Shown here: in pieces, positions 1-12,825 of the stretch
Numbering within the stretch: position 1 is the stretch's first letter
Layout: each line of letters opens with the position of its first letter
Assembly (NCBI GenBank): GCA_021234155.1
Contig: JAJEKV010000096.1
Location: forward strand, 2,791,678 to 2,855,677
Origin: Isoetes taiwanensis
Taxonomy: Eukaryota > Streptophyta > Lycopodiopsida > Isoetales > Isoetaceae
Direction of reading: 5' to 3'
DNA length: 64,000 nt
The notes under the pieces: model-generated
Told to the model about the DNA's origin: nothing
Seen by the model: the letters and a program-made list of their open reading frames with translations, nothing else
The model's database searches: none
Made by a program: the position numbers and the translations under genes

Positions 1-1686
1 TGTATGGTGGAATGGGCTGTACGAGCACGAAAACAAGGTAGTCAATCTTGCTTACATTCCTAGGTTTCCGTTGTAGATTTAGCTTTAAGGATCATCAGAA
101 GTACAATATCATTCCCAAAACGCCACAGCGAACACTTTTGCCTTGTATTAAAATGCTGCGCATTAAAATCGTTCATAATTACATACACTTTGCCCCTTGC
201 TTTTACTTTGCCTTGCAGTTTCTTTAGATGCCTTCTCAACAAGCTGTATGTTTGATCGTTGCAGGCAATAGCACTACAAATCACAAATTAAACCTTCAAT
301 ATGTTACTTGTAGATTTAAGTAACAACAGAGTGAAGATACCAGGTTTCTCGTATTACTCTTCCACTTTCAGGCTTCTTGCAGAATGTTTGTTAACGATAT
401 ATTTGAAATCCCATGCATAAATTGCTTCAATGATCAATGTAATGTATATGTTCATCCAATTAAGTTCCAAACGTTTTGTGCCAATTGCCACTGTTCCCAT
501 CAAATAAAAAATCAGTTGCTTTCAGGTCTGTTGCAGAAAAAGTCAATACGGAACTGATCTCAAAATCTCAAAAGGATCATATTGGAAATCGGGTAATATG
601 TGTTCCATTTTTATTTATAGTCAGTACTTGCAAATTTTAGGTGCCCTTTCAGAAATGGCATGCTGATTGCTATCGTATCTATGTTGATCAATGTCCACAG
701 AAATGTCGTCTCAATTCTGAACTTCCAACTAACATTTGTCCTTGTAACTGAAAGTTTGAAGTGTTGAATATGCACAGCAAGAGCAAGAAAGGTCATACTG
801 ATGTTCAAGACACTGTTAGTAAAAATGCAGCATGAAAAGGACGAGAATGGTATGCTATGCTAACTTGAACTTGAGAAGCAAAAGTGACAGGCTTTACATC
901 AAAACATTCTATGGATTGAAAAGAGAGAAAGAGATACCAATCAGGAGAGCAATCCATAACAAGCAAAAAGCAGCACACCCAGAAAGCCAAGGTTGATCCA
1001 GCATAAGGGAAACCTAAAAAGCCATATAAAGGGAGGCAAAAGAAATATGCTTTAAGGAAGAAAATGACGTTTTGATAGCAGCAAGAAGATCAGAGGCATG
1101 AAGATGATACAGGAAAAATAAAGGCGGAAGGCACTTGAATAAGCACAAGCACAGATCCTGTTCTCTGTCATCAAGAAAAAAAGCAAGGAACATGATAATA
1201 TCTGCAAATGCCGGGCTTGACTTGGCATTTTGTGCTAAGACCTAACACATGTTTAAGAGGTGGTCAATGATGACGTGTCAAGGAACACATTGCTGACAGA
1301 CACAACCCATTATTACGTTGAATGAGAAGACAGTATCAAGGTTATAGGTTATACTTTTTGCTAAGTACCACACAATGATGTCTGGGCGTTTTCAAAAACA
1401 CATCATTGGAACGCATCCCTTTGTGAAATATCTTCTGTTGTATCTAGGAACTGATCATATAAACAAGTTGGGTAGCAAATACATTTTTCACTGTTTGTTT
1501 GCATCACAGGATAGCCGATATTGTGAGCCTCTATATGGAGCCCCTATCACTGGAGTACACACGGGTTTAAAAGATGTCCCATACTCTTCTGTAATAGTAC
1601 ACACATCCCATAAAGAACATACATCAAATATTTATAAAATCAGGTATAGTGTAGCCTGACTTTTAATACTGGTCCTAAAATGTAAA
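1..1686. other. No gene recognised
   Basis: AT-rich sequence with only short open frames on both strands. The longest, a 94-residue frame at 1375-1659 (+), has no family signature that I recognise. No RNA gene, LTR end or tandem array was seen. Confidence 0.5.
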
Positions 1687-3560
1687 ATGTTGAAAGGCCT
1701 TGCATTATCCCAGGATTTCAAAGGATTGACAATTCTGTGCGAACAAAGGAAGCTAAATGAGGCACTACAAATTATGGAAGAACAAGGTTTGTCTTTGTCA
1801 AGAAATAATGCATATTTACTTTTACAGGAGTGTATGCAAACAAAAGATATTGAATGCACAAGACGTTTGCAATACCTTATAATCTCTAGTGGTCTTGATT
1901 CAATCTCAGTTCTTAATTTAACCATCTCTATTCGTCTGTTTTGCTATGTTTGGAAAATTGGTTGAAACAAATCAAGCATTTGAAATGGTCTCAGAGCGAA
2001 TGTTTGTACGTGGAGCTCAATTATTTCTGCACATAACAACCTGGGTTTCCCTGGGATGGCCTTTGAAATGTATCAACAAATGCAATTATCAGGTCTCAAG
2101 AGCAACAAGTATATTTACCATGCTGTTTTGAAAGCATGCATGATGACTCTGTCATCCACAACAGTTAGTAACCCATAAACAGGTAACAGTCATCCGCGGA
2201 TTAAATCATCAAAAGTAGGCTCAGTCTGGCATTGTTTATCCTTAGCAGTCACGCTTGCTGATATTTATGCCAAATCTGGAAGATTAAGGGAGGCCCACAA
2301 AGTCTTTTGCTGATTTGGCAAGTCGAACTCATTTGCTTGGAACATAATGATTTCAGGGTATGCTCGTTATGGAGATATAAGGATGGCATTGGAGCTTCTT
2401 TGCCAGATGGAAGAATGGTGCTAAACCAGATATAATATCCTGGACTGCATTAATTGCAGGCTATATGCACACAATATGGGAAAGGTCATTTGCCTCTTGA
2501 TTGTTTGAGATGCAGTGCAAGAGGAATAAGGCCAAACAAGGTTTGCATTCTGACTGTTTTGAGAGCATGCAGCAGTGTATGTGCCATAGAACAAGGCAGG
2601 CTCATCCACAAACAAATAATAATGAATGGTCTCTGCTCTGGATCTTGTTTTAGGTACTTCCTTATTGATATGTATGCAAAATGCAAGTTGAATGAGGCTT
2701 CTGATGTATTTGATAGGTTACAAAACCGAGATATCGGTGTGTTGGAACACAAATGATTACAGGGCATGCTCAGCATGGTGATATAAAAGCTGGCTGTCCA
2801 GTGTTTTGAAGCATGGAACAGAGTGGCATCAAAATGAACATATTATCATGGACTTCCTGTAATTGCAGGATATGTGCAGCATGGAGAAGACTGCCTTGCT
2901 CTTGATTACTTTTGTGAAGATGCAACAACATGGGCTTGAACCAGACAAAGTCACTTATTTTTGGTCCTTATGAAGGTTTGTGGTAGCAGGTGCAATTGGA
3001 CATGCGAGGGCATTCATAACACATCCTAAAAACATGGCCTGTTTTCAGATCTAATTGTTGGAAATGCTCTCATTGATATATACCAATCTGGGAAGCTTAA
3101 GAGAGTGGCTTAAAGAAGTTTTGACAGACTACCAGCTTGGGATCTAGTTTCTTGGAACACTCTCATTTGCAGGGTATGCCAAACATGGGGATATTGGACT
3201 AGCCTTGCCATGCTTTGAGCACATGGAATTGAGTGGCATCAAACCAAATCAAAGCAACATTGAATGGTATTCTTACAGCATGCAGCCAGCATGGCTTAGT
3301 AAAAGAGGGGTGTTGGTATTTTAGATACATCCAAGAGATCCATGGTGTCATAGCTGATATTTCTGATTACAATTGTATAGCTGACATTCTAGGACGTGCA
3401 GGCTATTTTCAAGAAGCAAAGAGATGCTTGGAAGTCACTGTACAACCAAACATATCTGGATGGACTTCACTTTTACCGCCCTGTAAAATCTATGCGGTGA
3501 ATGGGAGTTAGGGGCACAATGTTTCAATAGGATTACTCCTTGTAGGTAACATTGGCCTTC
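1687..3560 (+). pseudogene. PPR protein pseudogene (PLS type)
   Basis: This is a decayed pentatricopeptide-repeat gene; intact PLS-type PPR proteins bind organellar RNA and act in editing or processing. Translating the three frames piecewise gives typical repeat signatures: LADIYAKSGRLREAHKVF near 2255-2310, AWNIMISGYARYGD near 2335-2375, SWTALIAGYMH near 2435, IDMYAKCKLNEASDVFDRL near 2665-2725, and ILTACSQHGLVKEGCWYF then DILGRAGYFQEAKRCLE near 3265-3435. The end, GEWELGAQCFNRI near 3495-3535, matches the usual PPR tail; no E+/DYW domain follows. The segments lie in different frames with many one- or two-base slips and stops, so it is not functional. The N-terminal LNEALQIMEEQGLSLS stretch (1765-1802) is the usual lead-in before the first repeat. 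There are no introns, as is usual for the family. Confidence 0.85.
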
Positions 3561-5744
3561 AGAATGCCAATGTTTCAGGTAGGAACGCGGTTATTCCTAT
3601 GATGCCACCGTAATGGCAGCCATTCCTATGACAGTGTATTGATTTTGTGGTGTCCCAATTCCAAATTAAGCTTCCTTTTCTATACACGATCCTGGATATC
3701 TGCTTTTTAGGTCAATAATGAGAAATTGTTGGTGTCAATATGGATTAGAGCACATAACTAGAACTAGAGAGAGATGTTCAACCCTGAAATGTGCAAGGTA
3801 GGTACCTCATGTCTTCAATTACTGCGTGGACAAGGCAGGTCTGTTATCACAAACACATATATTGCCCTGTCTTTCCTTACAAGTTTTTATTTTGATTTGA
3901 ATCCTTGCATGATGCCTTAAAAGCTTCAAAATGGGAACATGGAATTTATTGGGGGATGTCGGCTTCAAGATTTTTGAATTAGCACCAACTTGTGGGTTTT
4001 CCATTTAGAGGTGAAGACCTTATGCAGCACAAGTATGTATTCAGGTTGTCCACCAGTAAAGTAAATAGTCCCTCTTTTCCAAAAATATGCATGAGGAGGT
4101 ATCAATACTCTAGAACCTCCGAAGTTTGGGTCTTTTTTGCTTCTTGACTAGAATTTCTAAGTCTGTAATTATAGATTGGACCTATAAAAGATCTTGTTGC
4201 CAAAGGCATTGGCTAATCAGGATAGCCCTAAGGAGAGTGTTAGGCATGTCTGATGTAGAATGAGCTGAGCGGCAGAAGTATAACAACATGGCAATATAGC
4301 TATCACTTAAAGCCATACTGTGGTGAGTCCCTTAAGCAGTCATCATAAGCTGAGCCTTTTGTTTTGAACCTTTTTGTTTTCTATCCTTCTGAATAGCGAT
4401 GAGCAACGACTGCCTCTCATATTTCTTTTAACACGTGTTTCTAGAAACTTGTCTTTATATTTCAAGTATTATTTTGGTTCATGAGAAGCAAGAGCTGTGA
4501 ACCCTCATTTTGTTAGATTTGGAAGGATTTTTGACAAGCATGCAGATTGTTGTTGTCCAATGATTTCTCTGTTATTGGAAAGTGATCATGGCACACATGA
4601 ATGTATTCTAAAGGTGTGGGGGGTTGGAATGGTTATTCAAAGCATAAAATTTTCTCCACAAGATGGTTTGGGCAAAAAGCCAGGAAGATAAAACACCAAC
4701 ATGGGTATAAGGCAGGGTAGCACCATTACTGAAGCTACAATAGCAGGGGATTGAGAACGTTTTGCTAATATAGGGAAATAGCCAAATCATTCATTCAAAT
4801 GAAGCTGCAGAAGTTCAGGTCCAAGGCATTGACTAGGAACACTATTCGTTCGGCCTACAAGCTGTTCAATGGCTAATGCTAATACTAATATATAATACAA
4901 AAGCCTCTACCCTCTTGCTTATGGTGCATATTGCCCGAGTCTGAATTGGCAACTAAAAGCAAAATAGATAAAATGAATTTTCAATATAACTGATTGAGCC
5001 TTTGAGAAAAGAATAGCCTCCAACTTTCGGTGGTTGCAAACTATATTTTCAAAAGAATGAACATTATCTACTTTGGACCGACATTCATACAAAAAGGAAA
5101 TGCTACTATATTGATCTTGCATTATTGCACTGCTGCAGGCTAGTTTGCATTGTTTTTAGGGAAGATTAGTGAGGTATGGCAGCTGTGGATAATTTATTAT
5201 TGGCATCTACTTGTATTCCCATTCTCTCTGTTCTATCCTTCTATATCCCAATCATGTTTAGATAAACCCTCCACATAGTCTTGAATACAACATTGGGACT
5301 TCATATGCTAGATGAACGTAGCTTGCCCCTATAGTGTCTCAATTTACCAAAAGTGGATTTGCTACTTGGTTACTTGGTGGCATTTTTTACATCTTGAATT
5401 AAAATCTTCAAGATTTTTGGAGGGCGTTAAATGGGGCTTCAGGGGATTGACTCTATTGTCTAAAAAGCTTTATAACCCTTGCCCCCCCTGCTTTTTGATA
5501 CATTGGAATGCTAATTTGTGAAACAACATCTGGCAAAAAATTAAGATACTAAAGATAATAATGTCTTGAGGGATATAGGGATAATTATTAAGCAATTGCG
5601 AGGGCAAAACACCGGTGATTTTGAGCTTGGGAAGCATGTGATCCATCTTATTTTATCTTTTCATTGCATGGGAATATGCGATGCCGAGTGTATTGCTGCT
5701 TAGTCTGAGAGGTTAATCACACATTAGATCTTTTAGCAATACTT
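3561..5744. other. No gene recognised
   Basis: Degenerate sequence between the PPR relic and the first gypsy relic. Only short open frames with no recognisable motif. I see no repeat structure here. Confidence 0.4.
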
Positions 5745-8290
5745 TATCTTGACTTTGTATTGATTACAGGATGCTTATATAAAACGATTAAAAGCAAGAT
5801 ATGCATTGCCCCGGGTAGGCGAGTTGTTTTTTGATCAATTGGGTCCAAGCTAAGTATTTACTAAAGATGAATCTTGGGCGGATACCATCAGATAAGGGAT
5901 TAGAATCCGACATTTATAAGACCGACCTTAGGACCGCGTTCACGGCCATTATGAGTTTGTCGATGATGCCATTTTGGGTTAACCAATGCGTGGAATTACC
6001 TTTATGCGGTGATAAATGATGTTTTAGACCTTTCGCGGACAATTTCATATTAGTGTTCTTGATGATATTCTAGTTTATTCGAGAATCTTGCAAGAACATG
6101 TGGAGCATCAATGAGGCGGACCTTGAGTATTCGAGAGAGAAGTTGTATGGGAAGATGTCTAAATGCTCTTTTGCTTGGCCCGTAAATTAGTATATTTGGG
6201 CTATGTAATTTCTGAAGAGGGCGTTGTGCCGATCATAAGATAGAAGATGTGAAAGATTGGCTTGCCACCAATTGTGAGGAGGTAAGAGCTTTTTTGGGAC
6301 TTCTTTGGTTATTATAAGCAAATTTGTCCTTAGATTCTCCAAGATTGCTCCTCCATGTTTGTTGAAAAGGGATTAGTTTGGCTTGGAATGATAATTGTCA
6401 AAAAAAGTTTCAAAAATTGAAGGAGGTGTTGATTAGAACTCCTATTTTGAAGATATTTGATATAAAACAGCCCATTCATTTGGGTTACAGATGCCTGGGG
6501 AAGGGTATTGGTGGAGCTTTGATGCGAGAAATGGTAAGGTTTGTGCCTATACATCTCGAAAATTGTAAGCTTATGGGAGTGTAATTACCCAGTGCATGAT
6601 TTGGAGATGTTGGCAATTATACATGCCTTGCATGGAGGCACTACCTATTAGGTGAATTTTTTTGAAGAAAACCACACTTGAATAACGGGGCCTTGAGGAG
6701 ATGGATGCGATTGTGGGGAAGAATCGATTTTGAGATTGAGTATCAGTAGGGCAAGGAGAATGTGATAGCGCGGATGCTTTGTCTCATAGATCCTTTTGAC
6801 CTCTATTATTGTGCTCGGGTCAATGGGAATGCTCATCTCATGGATAAGGTTGCAAGAGACCCGTATTTTGGGCGGTGGTTGCCAGGTAATAAACAAGGGT
6901 CTATCGAGTTTTTTCACAATACTTCGTTAAGTATCCAATGGAGTCTTGTATTATAAAGATTAGAATGTGCATTAGGAATGATTTGGAGTTAAGGATGAGG
7001 CTTTTTATATGAAGTTTACGATAGTCCATTAGAGGACATCCTAGGGTGCACAAGACTCAAAGGAAGGTGGACACAATTTCTTTTGGCGGGTAAGAAAATG
7101 GTTAAGGAGTATGTGGCAAAATGTTTAGCATGCGGAAGGTCAAAGCTTGGCGATCAAAGTCGGGGGAGTTACAACCATTGAAAGTTCATCCCAATGGGAG
7201 TGCGGCATGGACTTTATTGTCGATCTACCGCAAGACTCCAGGGGCGGGATATAACGCCATTTATGTTGTGATAGGCAGGTTGACTAAGTAAGCACATTTA
7301 TGCGACAAAGGCGGCTACGCTGACTATGGATATCTCCAAGTTATTTGTTAAAGAAATTTTTTAGATTGCATGGTATCGCCGCGTACCATTATCATCTGGT
7401 CGAGACTCCAGGGTTTATGAGGCATTTAAAGGATTGTTGGGAATGTGGGGACTAAGCTGAATGCCCGACGCTGCATACCATCCCCAAGCGGATGGGCAAA
7501 ATGGAAGGAGTAAATGTCGAGGTTTTGGAAGATATGTTAGAATGTATGTGCCAAGCCGACCTTTAAGCGTGGGATTCTTATTTGCATTTGGCGAGAGTTT
7601 GTGTATAACAATCACGTACTAAGAATCTATCCGGGATGAGTCCCTTTGAGGCAATGTATGGCAAAAGTGCCGGATGTTAAGTTAAATTGGAGGGATTCTA
7701 CTTGCAATGTGGAGATGGCCAATGAGGTGGCTCAAGATTTAGTCGCGACGGTTCGAGAAGACCCTCGTCGTAATCTCATGATGCAGCTCGGATCAGGCGG
7801 GAGCGGTATGCAAGCGAAAAGCGTAAACCTTGGAATTCGCGAAGGTGTTAAGTATTCTTAAGGATTAATCCCAAGCAGAGCTCATTGGCATTTAAAAGTG
7901 CGGGGGAAAATGGGTTCCAAGATATCAAAGGACCTTTTAAAAAATTGGAACCATCGGTAAGGTAGCTTACGAGGTTGGAATTATCTTCGCATGTTAGGCA
8001 TAATGTGTTCCATGTGAGCAACGGAGGAAGCACGTCTTTGATCCGCCGCTATGCTTACCCTACGATGATTTGATAAGCGGTGAATGGATTTTATATCCCC
8101 GGCGGGCGTATCTTGCAAATAGAGACACGCGAAGCTTCAAGACGGACCATCACAATTATTGGTCCAATGGTCAGGTTGTCCAATTGAAGGCCAAGCGTGG
8201 GAGGATTCAAAGTGGATTCTTTCGCCAATTTTCTCGAGCTCGCCCCATGAGGACATGGAATGTAACCACGCCGGAGGGTTAGCGGACATT
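5745..8290 (+). mobile_element. Ty3/gypsy pol relic (RT-RNase H-integrase)
   Basis: A heavily decayed Ty3/gypsy polyprotein. RT signals start with LCIDYR near 5750, then ELFDQLG and KYFTKMNL at about 5815-5875, and the catalytic block VFLDDILVYSR near 6052-6085. LYGKMSKCSFA and LGYVISEEGV follow near 6145-6225. The RT-RNase H link WNDNCQKKFQKLKEVL is at 6380-6427, and the RNase H end FEIEYQ.GKENVIA near 6728-6770. Integrase follows: a zinc-finger remnant near 7090-7150 (YVAKCLACGRSK), core pieces MDFIVDLP (about 7206) and YHPQADGQN (about 7480), then SPFEAMYGK (about 7640). The pieces lie in all three + frames. Gag and protease are missing. Its 3' half forms the left arm of the inverted repeat at 7545-12825. 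Confidence 0.85.
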
Positions 8291-9905
8291 GATGGGCCAA
8301 ATTGATACAATTTTTATATGATTATGAGGCTTCATTAAACCGGATATTGGAGCTGGAGAAAATACGTTACATGGTATGTATATGATGTTTATACAAAAAT
8401 CTATAAATACTAAATTGTAGAGGAATTGGGATTTTTTTTTCCGAGGCAAACTTTCTCGAGGAGGAGCTTCTATTAAGGAGATTTGGAGTGTCGTGGCGGG
8501 ATAATTGCAAAGCTGACATAATTAGGCTGGTGGTTTATAGCTTACACGGGGGATGTTAAGGGATTAAGTAATTGAAGTTAAGAATTAGTTTATGAAGTTA
8601 ATAGGATGCAATTTATGGTAATATTTTAATGGGAAGAATTGGTATTGTAAATTATTGAAGTTGAAGGATATCGTGTTAAGAAAAAGGAAGGGATGGAAGA
8701 GCCATAGAGGCAAGATTGAGCGAGAGGATAAACAAGGGATGTTAAGGGTTAAAATTTCATTAAGGAAAAGAAGGCGAAGGAAGAAGAAGACCTGTAGTTT
8801 CTTGTAATTATGTGGTATGGAAGCCCGCATCTAATGACTGAGAACAAGGCTGAGGCAGGTCGGATTGGCCCGGAGAGGGCGAAAGTGGTATAGGAGGAGA
8901 TTAAATGCAAAGGCTCAAACAAACCCCTGGATTGCAGCGGGGATTGCCATATCCGGAGCAATGGTGCTCCGTGTAAAAAAAAAAAAAAAAACGACCTAAG
9001 AAGGTCTTAGCGGGAGCAGGAGGGTCGATTCTGGGCGATTAAGCCTCGGAAGGTTTTGATTCGGGGAAATCGAAGGCCCTAGAGCCTTAGTTTGATTTCT
9101 TTGGATCGCGACACGAGGGTCGAAGAAGAATCTGAAATAAGAAAACAAAGAACAATATAATAAGATTAATATAATAAGGTTAATATAATAAGGTTAGAAG
9201 TGAATAAACAATAAGGTTTAGAATAGGGGGTGATATAAAATAACAATGTTAAGCTCAAACAAGAGGTGCCATGGGGTTGCCATGGAACTTAGATCTTTCG
9301 GCTAGGTATTTGTAGGTCATTTAGTAAACACTAAGTTAACGTCCACACTTTAAAGTAAGTAACTTAATGTGAAGCCCATGGTCGTAGATCTTTTAAATTA
9401 TTATTAGCATGAAGCTTGGGAAAGAAAACGAAATATTAATAAAATGGAAGGAAATGTAGCTTATATTTAACTATTGAAGCCATGGTCGTCGTCTTTAAAT
9501 TATCATTAGCATGAAGCTTGGGAAAGAAGACGAAATATTAATAAAATGGAAGGGAAATGTAGCTTATATTTAACTATCTTAGTAATACAACGTAGAGTTA
9601 CGACCTTCTCTATGGGAGAAAGAGGTTGGAAAGCATAAATTTGCCAAGGTATGTATAGGGCTGGGAATGGGCAGGAACACTTTATAGTCATAAACTGGAT
9701 GTAAATCTAGGGAAATCCATGATCTCAGGTTTGTTAGTAATGGAACCAGGGTAAAATGGGAATGTTATATGGTCATGATTGTTCTACATATTTATATCAT
9801 TATACTCATATGAATGTATGTGATATGCTAATGTGGCATGGGTATGGTCTTTTGTGATGCATATGTAAAGATAATGCATAGGATTTGCATTTGGGGCCTA
9901 CTTAA
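8291..9905. other. Left-arm-only segment with 17-base A run
   Basis: This part of the left arm is absent from the right arm. It contains a run of 17 A at 8975-8991 and AT-rich short repeats (TAATATAATAAGGT units around 9155-9195). It may be an insertion in the left copy or a deletion from the right copy. No coding region was recognised. Confidence 0.45.
9371..9577. repeat. Tandem duplication, about 104 bp x 2
   Basis: Two adjacent near-identical copies, 9371-9475 and 9476-9577, each starting GAAGCC(C)ATGGTCGT and ending TAGCTTATATTTAACTAT. They differ by a few small indels. Confidence 0.9.
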
Positions 9906-11012
9906 GTTGGTATTACCATCATACATGACAATGCCTAGAATGTGGTTATGTTGACATCTAAAAGCATATATATGTGCATAAGTGCATAATCTCGGTAGGA
10001 GTCCATGTCTGATAAGCTTGGACTTTAGATGCGATATTTTGTCGCGTGACATCGAACATTATTATTATCTGGTGGATTCTTTTTGTCGCTACATGGCAAA
10101 AGTAGTCTTCCGATCTTTGAATCTGGCGTGGATAGGCGATAATACACATAGAAGCAAACCACGTAATGGTACCCGAGAACTGTTTAGGGTGGCATGTTTA
10201 AAACCGGGAGTAGGCAGTGTTAATGCGGATAGATTACTAATACATGGAACATGAGAGTTATTGTGATATATGTATGCATACTAATCACACGGTTGGTTGG
10301 ATCTGGCGTGTAAGCTTGCATAAAGCTATTTTATAAGTGTTATGAATGACTAGTTCTTAGAATGCTCCAAACCCCACTTAGTCTTTAGGACTAACGAGGT
10401 TGGTGTAGCGATATTATGGATGGATGGTGATAAGGCCAGGGCGAGGTTAGGAATTTGGAAATGGGATGAAATTTGGGAGGCCTGATTTCCCCGAGGAGTG
10501 GAGTTCCGTGAGGAGGTGCTCGATTTCCTTAGTGAGCTAGAGGATGAAGGCTAATTATCACGAGGCACGGTATGTCGAGCTCGAGGAAGACCATCTTCAG
10601 GGTAGAGACTAGTGTGGGATCACGGCTTTGTAGAACCTTCTCTAGGGGCAATAAGGTCCACCTATGCGGATGAAGGGGGTGACCTTCCATTGGATTCGAG
10701 AAGGCTGACCATAGATGCTTTAATGAGTGAACCTTACGATGATAAAGCTCTTGTATTAAAGACTTTTTCTCATAATTAAAGTTACATTGATTTATGGAAT
10801 TGACATTGTTAAGGATTTTGGATGTATATACATATACACTATGATTTGTCTTCGACACTTGTTGGTTCTTTAATGTGAATATAAAAGATTGGATTCTTTT
10901 ACCTTGTCATATAGATACAAGTTGCATAAGATATTTAGTGCTTAATCTCCCTGGTCAAGTCTTGGTAGTAATGCGATAGAACAGCGGGGATCCCAGGCGG
11001 GCTTGGCGGCCT

Positions 11013-12825
11013 CTGCGGCGGCTTGGGATCTGTTGGTTCCATTATATTACTACGGCGGCGGAAGACGAACTAATCCATATCTTATGCATCTGCTCTTCCC
11101 ATATGTTAAGGTAAAATCAATCTTATTCACATTAAATATCAACAAGTGTTGAACAAATCTTTATATGTATATACATCAAAACTTTAACAATGTCAAATCC
11201 CAATTAATGTAACTTTTAATTATGAGAAAAAGTCTTTAATACAAATACTTATCATCAGAAGGTTCACTCATTAAGGCATCTATAGCGCTGATCTCACGAA
11301 TCAATGGGGGGTCATCCTTCATACATATAGGTGGACTTCATTGCCTTCTAAAAGGTTCCACAAACCGAGGGGTAGAATCTACACTGGTCTCTACCCCGGA
11401 AGGATGGCCTTCTTAGAACTCTGGACAATCTGCGGCACACGGCGTATACTAGCCTCGTCCTCCAGCTCCGAAAGGCTCGAGCACCTCCTCATGTGAACTC
11501 GGCTCACGGGAATTTGGCCTCTAGCTCCTCGATCCTATGGGGCCTCTAACCCAGGAGTCTACGTGGCCCCTTCTTGCACTTCGACTCCATCATTCTTGCC
11601 CACACCAACACGGGGTTAGTCTTAAAGACTAAGTGGGGTTTGGAGCATTCTAGGACTATGCATTCTTAACACTTATAACATAGCTTATGCAAGCACCACT
11701 AATAGTCCCAGCGCATCCTAACCACCAGTTAGTATGCATACATATATCTTAATAACTCCTCATGTTCCATGCATTAGCAATCTCATCCGCTTTACAGTGC
11801 CCTATAATTTCTAACATGCCCACCGATGCATTCGGGCCACCGCAACCATTGCAGGCGGGGTTTTGCCTCATATTTTTGTCGATCCCACTTATTGCGTCCA
11901 AAGACGGAGGACCACTTTTGCCTTGTAGCGACACAAAGAATTCAGCCAGGATAACAATGCCCGATGTCACGCACAAACACGATCGCAAGTCAAACCATGG
12001 ACTCCGGCCACGGAGATTATGCACTTATGCAATATTTCCACATGCTTTAGATGCCATCATAACCACATTTCCTAGACATTATTATGTATGATGGTAATAC
12101 CAAGCCAAATAGTCTCGAGCTTTCGGACCAATTAAATAGTCCATGGTAAGAATCCACTTTGAATCCTCCCATGTTGCGTCTTCAATTGGACAGCGACCAT
12201 TGGACCAAAAATCTTGTGATGGTCCTTTTGAAGCTTAGGTGTCCGTTTGCAAAGATACGCCTCTGGCGAGGGATATAAAATTCATCGATACTTACCAAAT
12301 CATGTTCTACAAGCATATCGCGATGGATCAAAGACATACTTCCTCAAGTTGCTCACGTGGAACACATTATGCACCCTAACATGTCAAGGTAATTCCAACC
12401 TGTAAGCTACCTTACCCGATGCATTCCAATATCTTAAAAGGCCCACTGCATATCTTGGAGCCCACTTTCCCGCACTCTTAAATGCCAATGAGCTCGCGCG
12501 GGATTAATCCTTAAGAATACATCTTGGCCTGCGAATTCCAAAGGTTTATGCCTTTTGTTTTATATTGTTTGCCTATTACGAGCCACTACTTGAGACTCGA
12601 CGAAGTCTTCTCAACCTGTGCATCCAAATCACGGGCCACCTCATTGGCCATCTCCACATTGCAAGTAGAAATCTCAATTCAACGGACATCGGCACTCTTT
12701 TGCCATACATTGCCTCAAAGGGACTCATCGATAGATTCTTGGTACATATTGTTACTCGCAAACTCCGCCAAATGCAAATAAGAATCCACCCTTTTAGGCT
12801 GGCTTGGCACATACAAAGAGGGTCA
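11013..12825 (-). mobile_element. Ty3/gypsy 3' end relic (inverted second copy)
   Basis: On the - strand this holds the last part of a gypsy pol: LSMSPFEAMYGKRVP near 12695-12740 follows a broken integrase region. Downstream, about 12050-11030, comes the same non-coding 3' region as in the left arm. It breaks off at about 12825, so most of integrase and everything upstream is missing. It is clearly the same family as the + copy to its left. Confidence 0.75.

Larger units (their letters stand above)
7545..12825. repeat. Large inverted repeat of a Ty3/gypsy 3' end
   Basis: The left arm (about 7545-11012) and right arm (about 11013-12825) are imperfect reverse complements. Matching pairs include the SPFEAMYGK coding segment (7640 and 12720), the segment reading CTTGCAATGTGGAGA (7700 and 12660), the TACCATCATACATGACA segment (9913 and about 12090), and the ATAAGATAT ends (10928 and about 11094). 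The arms meet with little or no spacer around GGCGGCCTCTGCGGCGGC near 11005-11022. The left arm is longer because about 8.3-9.9 kb has no counterpart on the right. Seen directly; arm identity was not computed. Confidence 0.8.
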
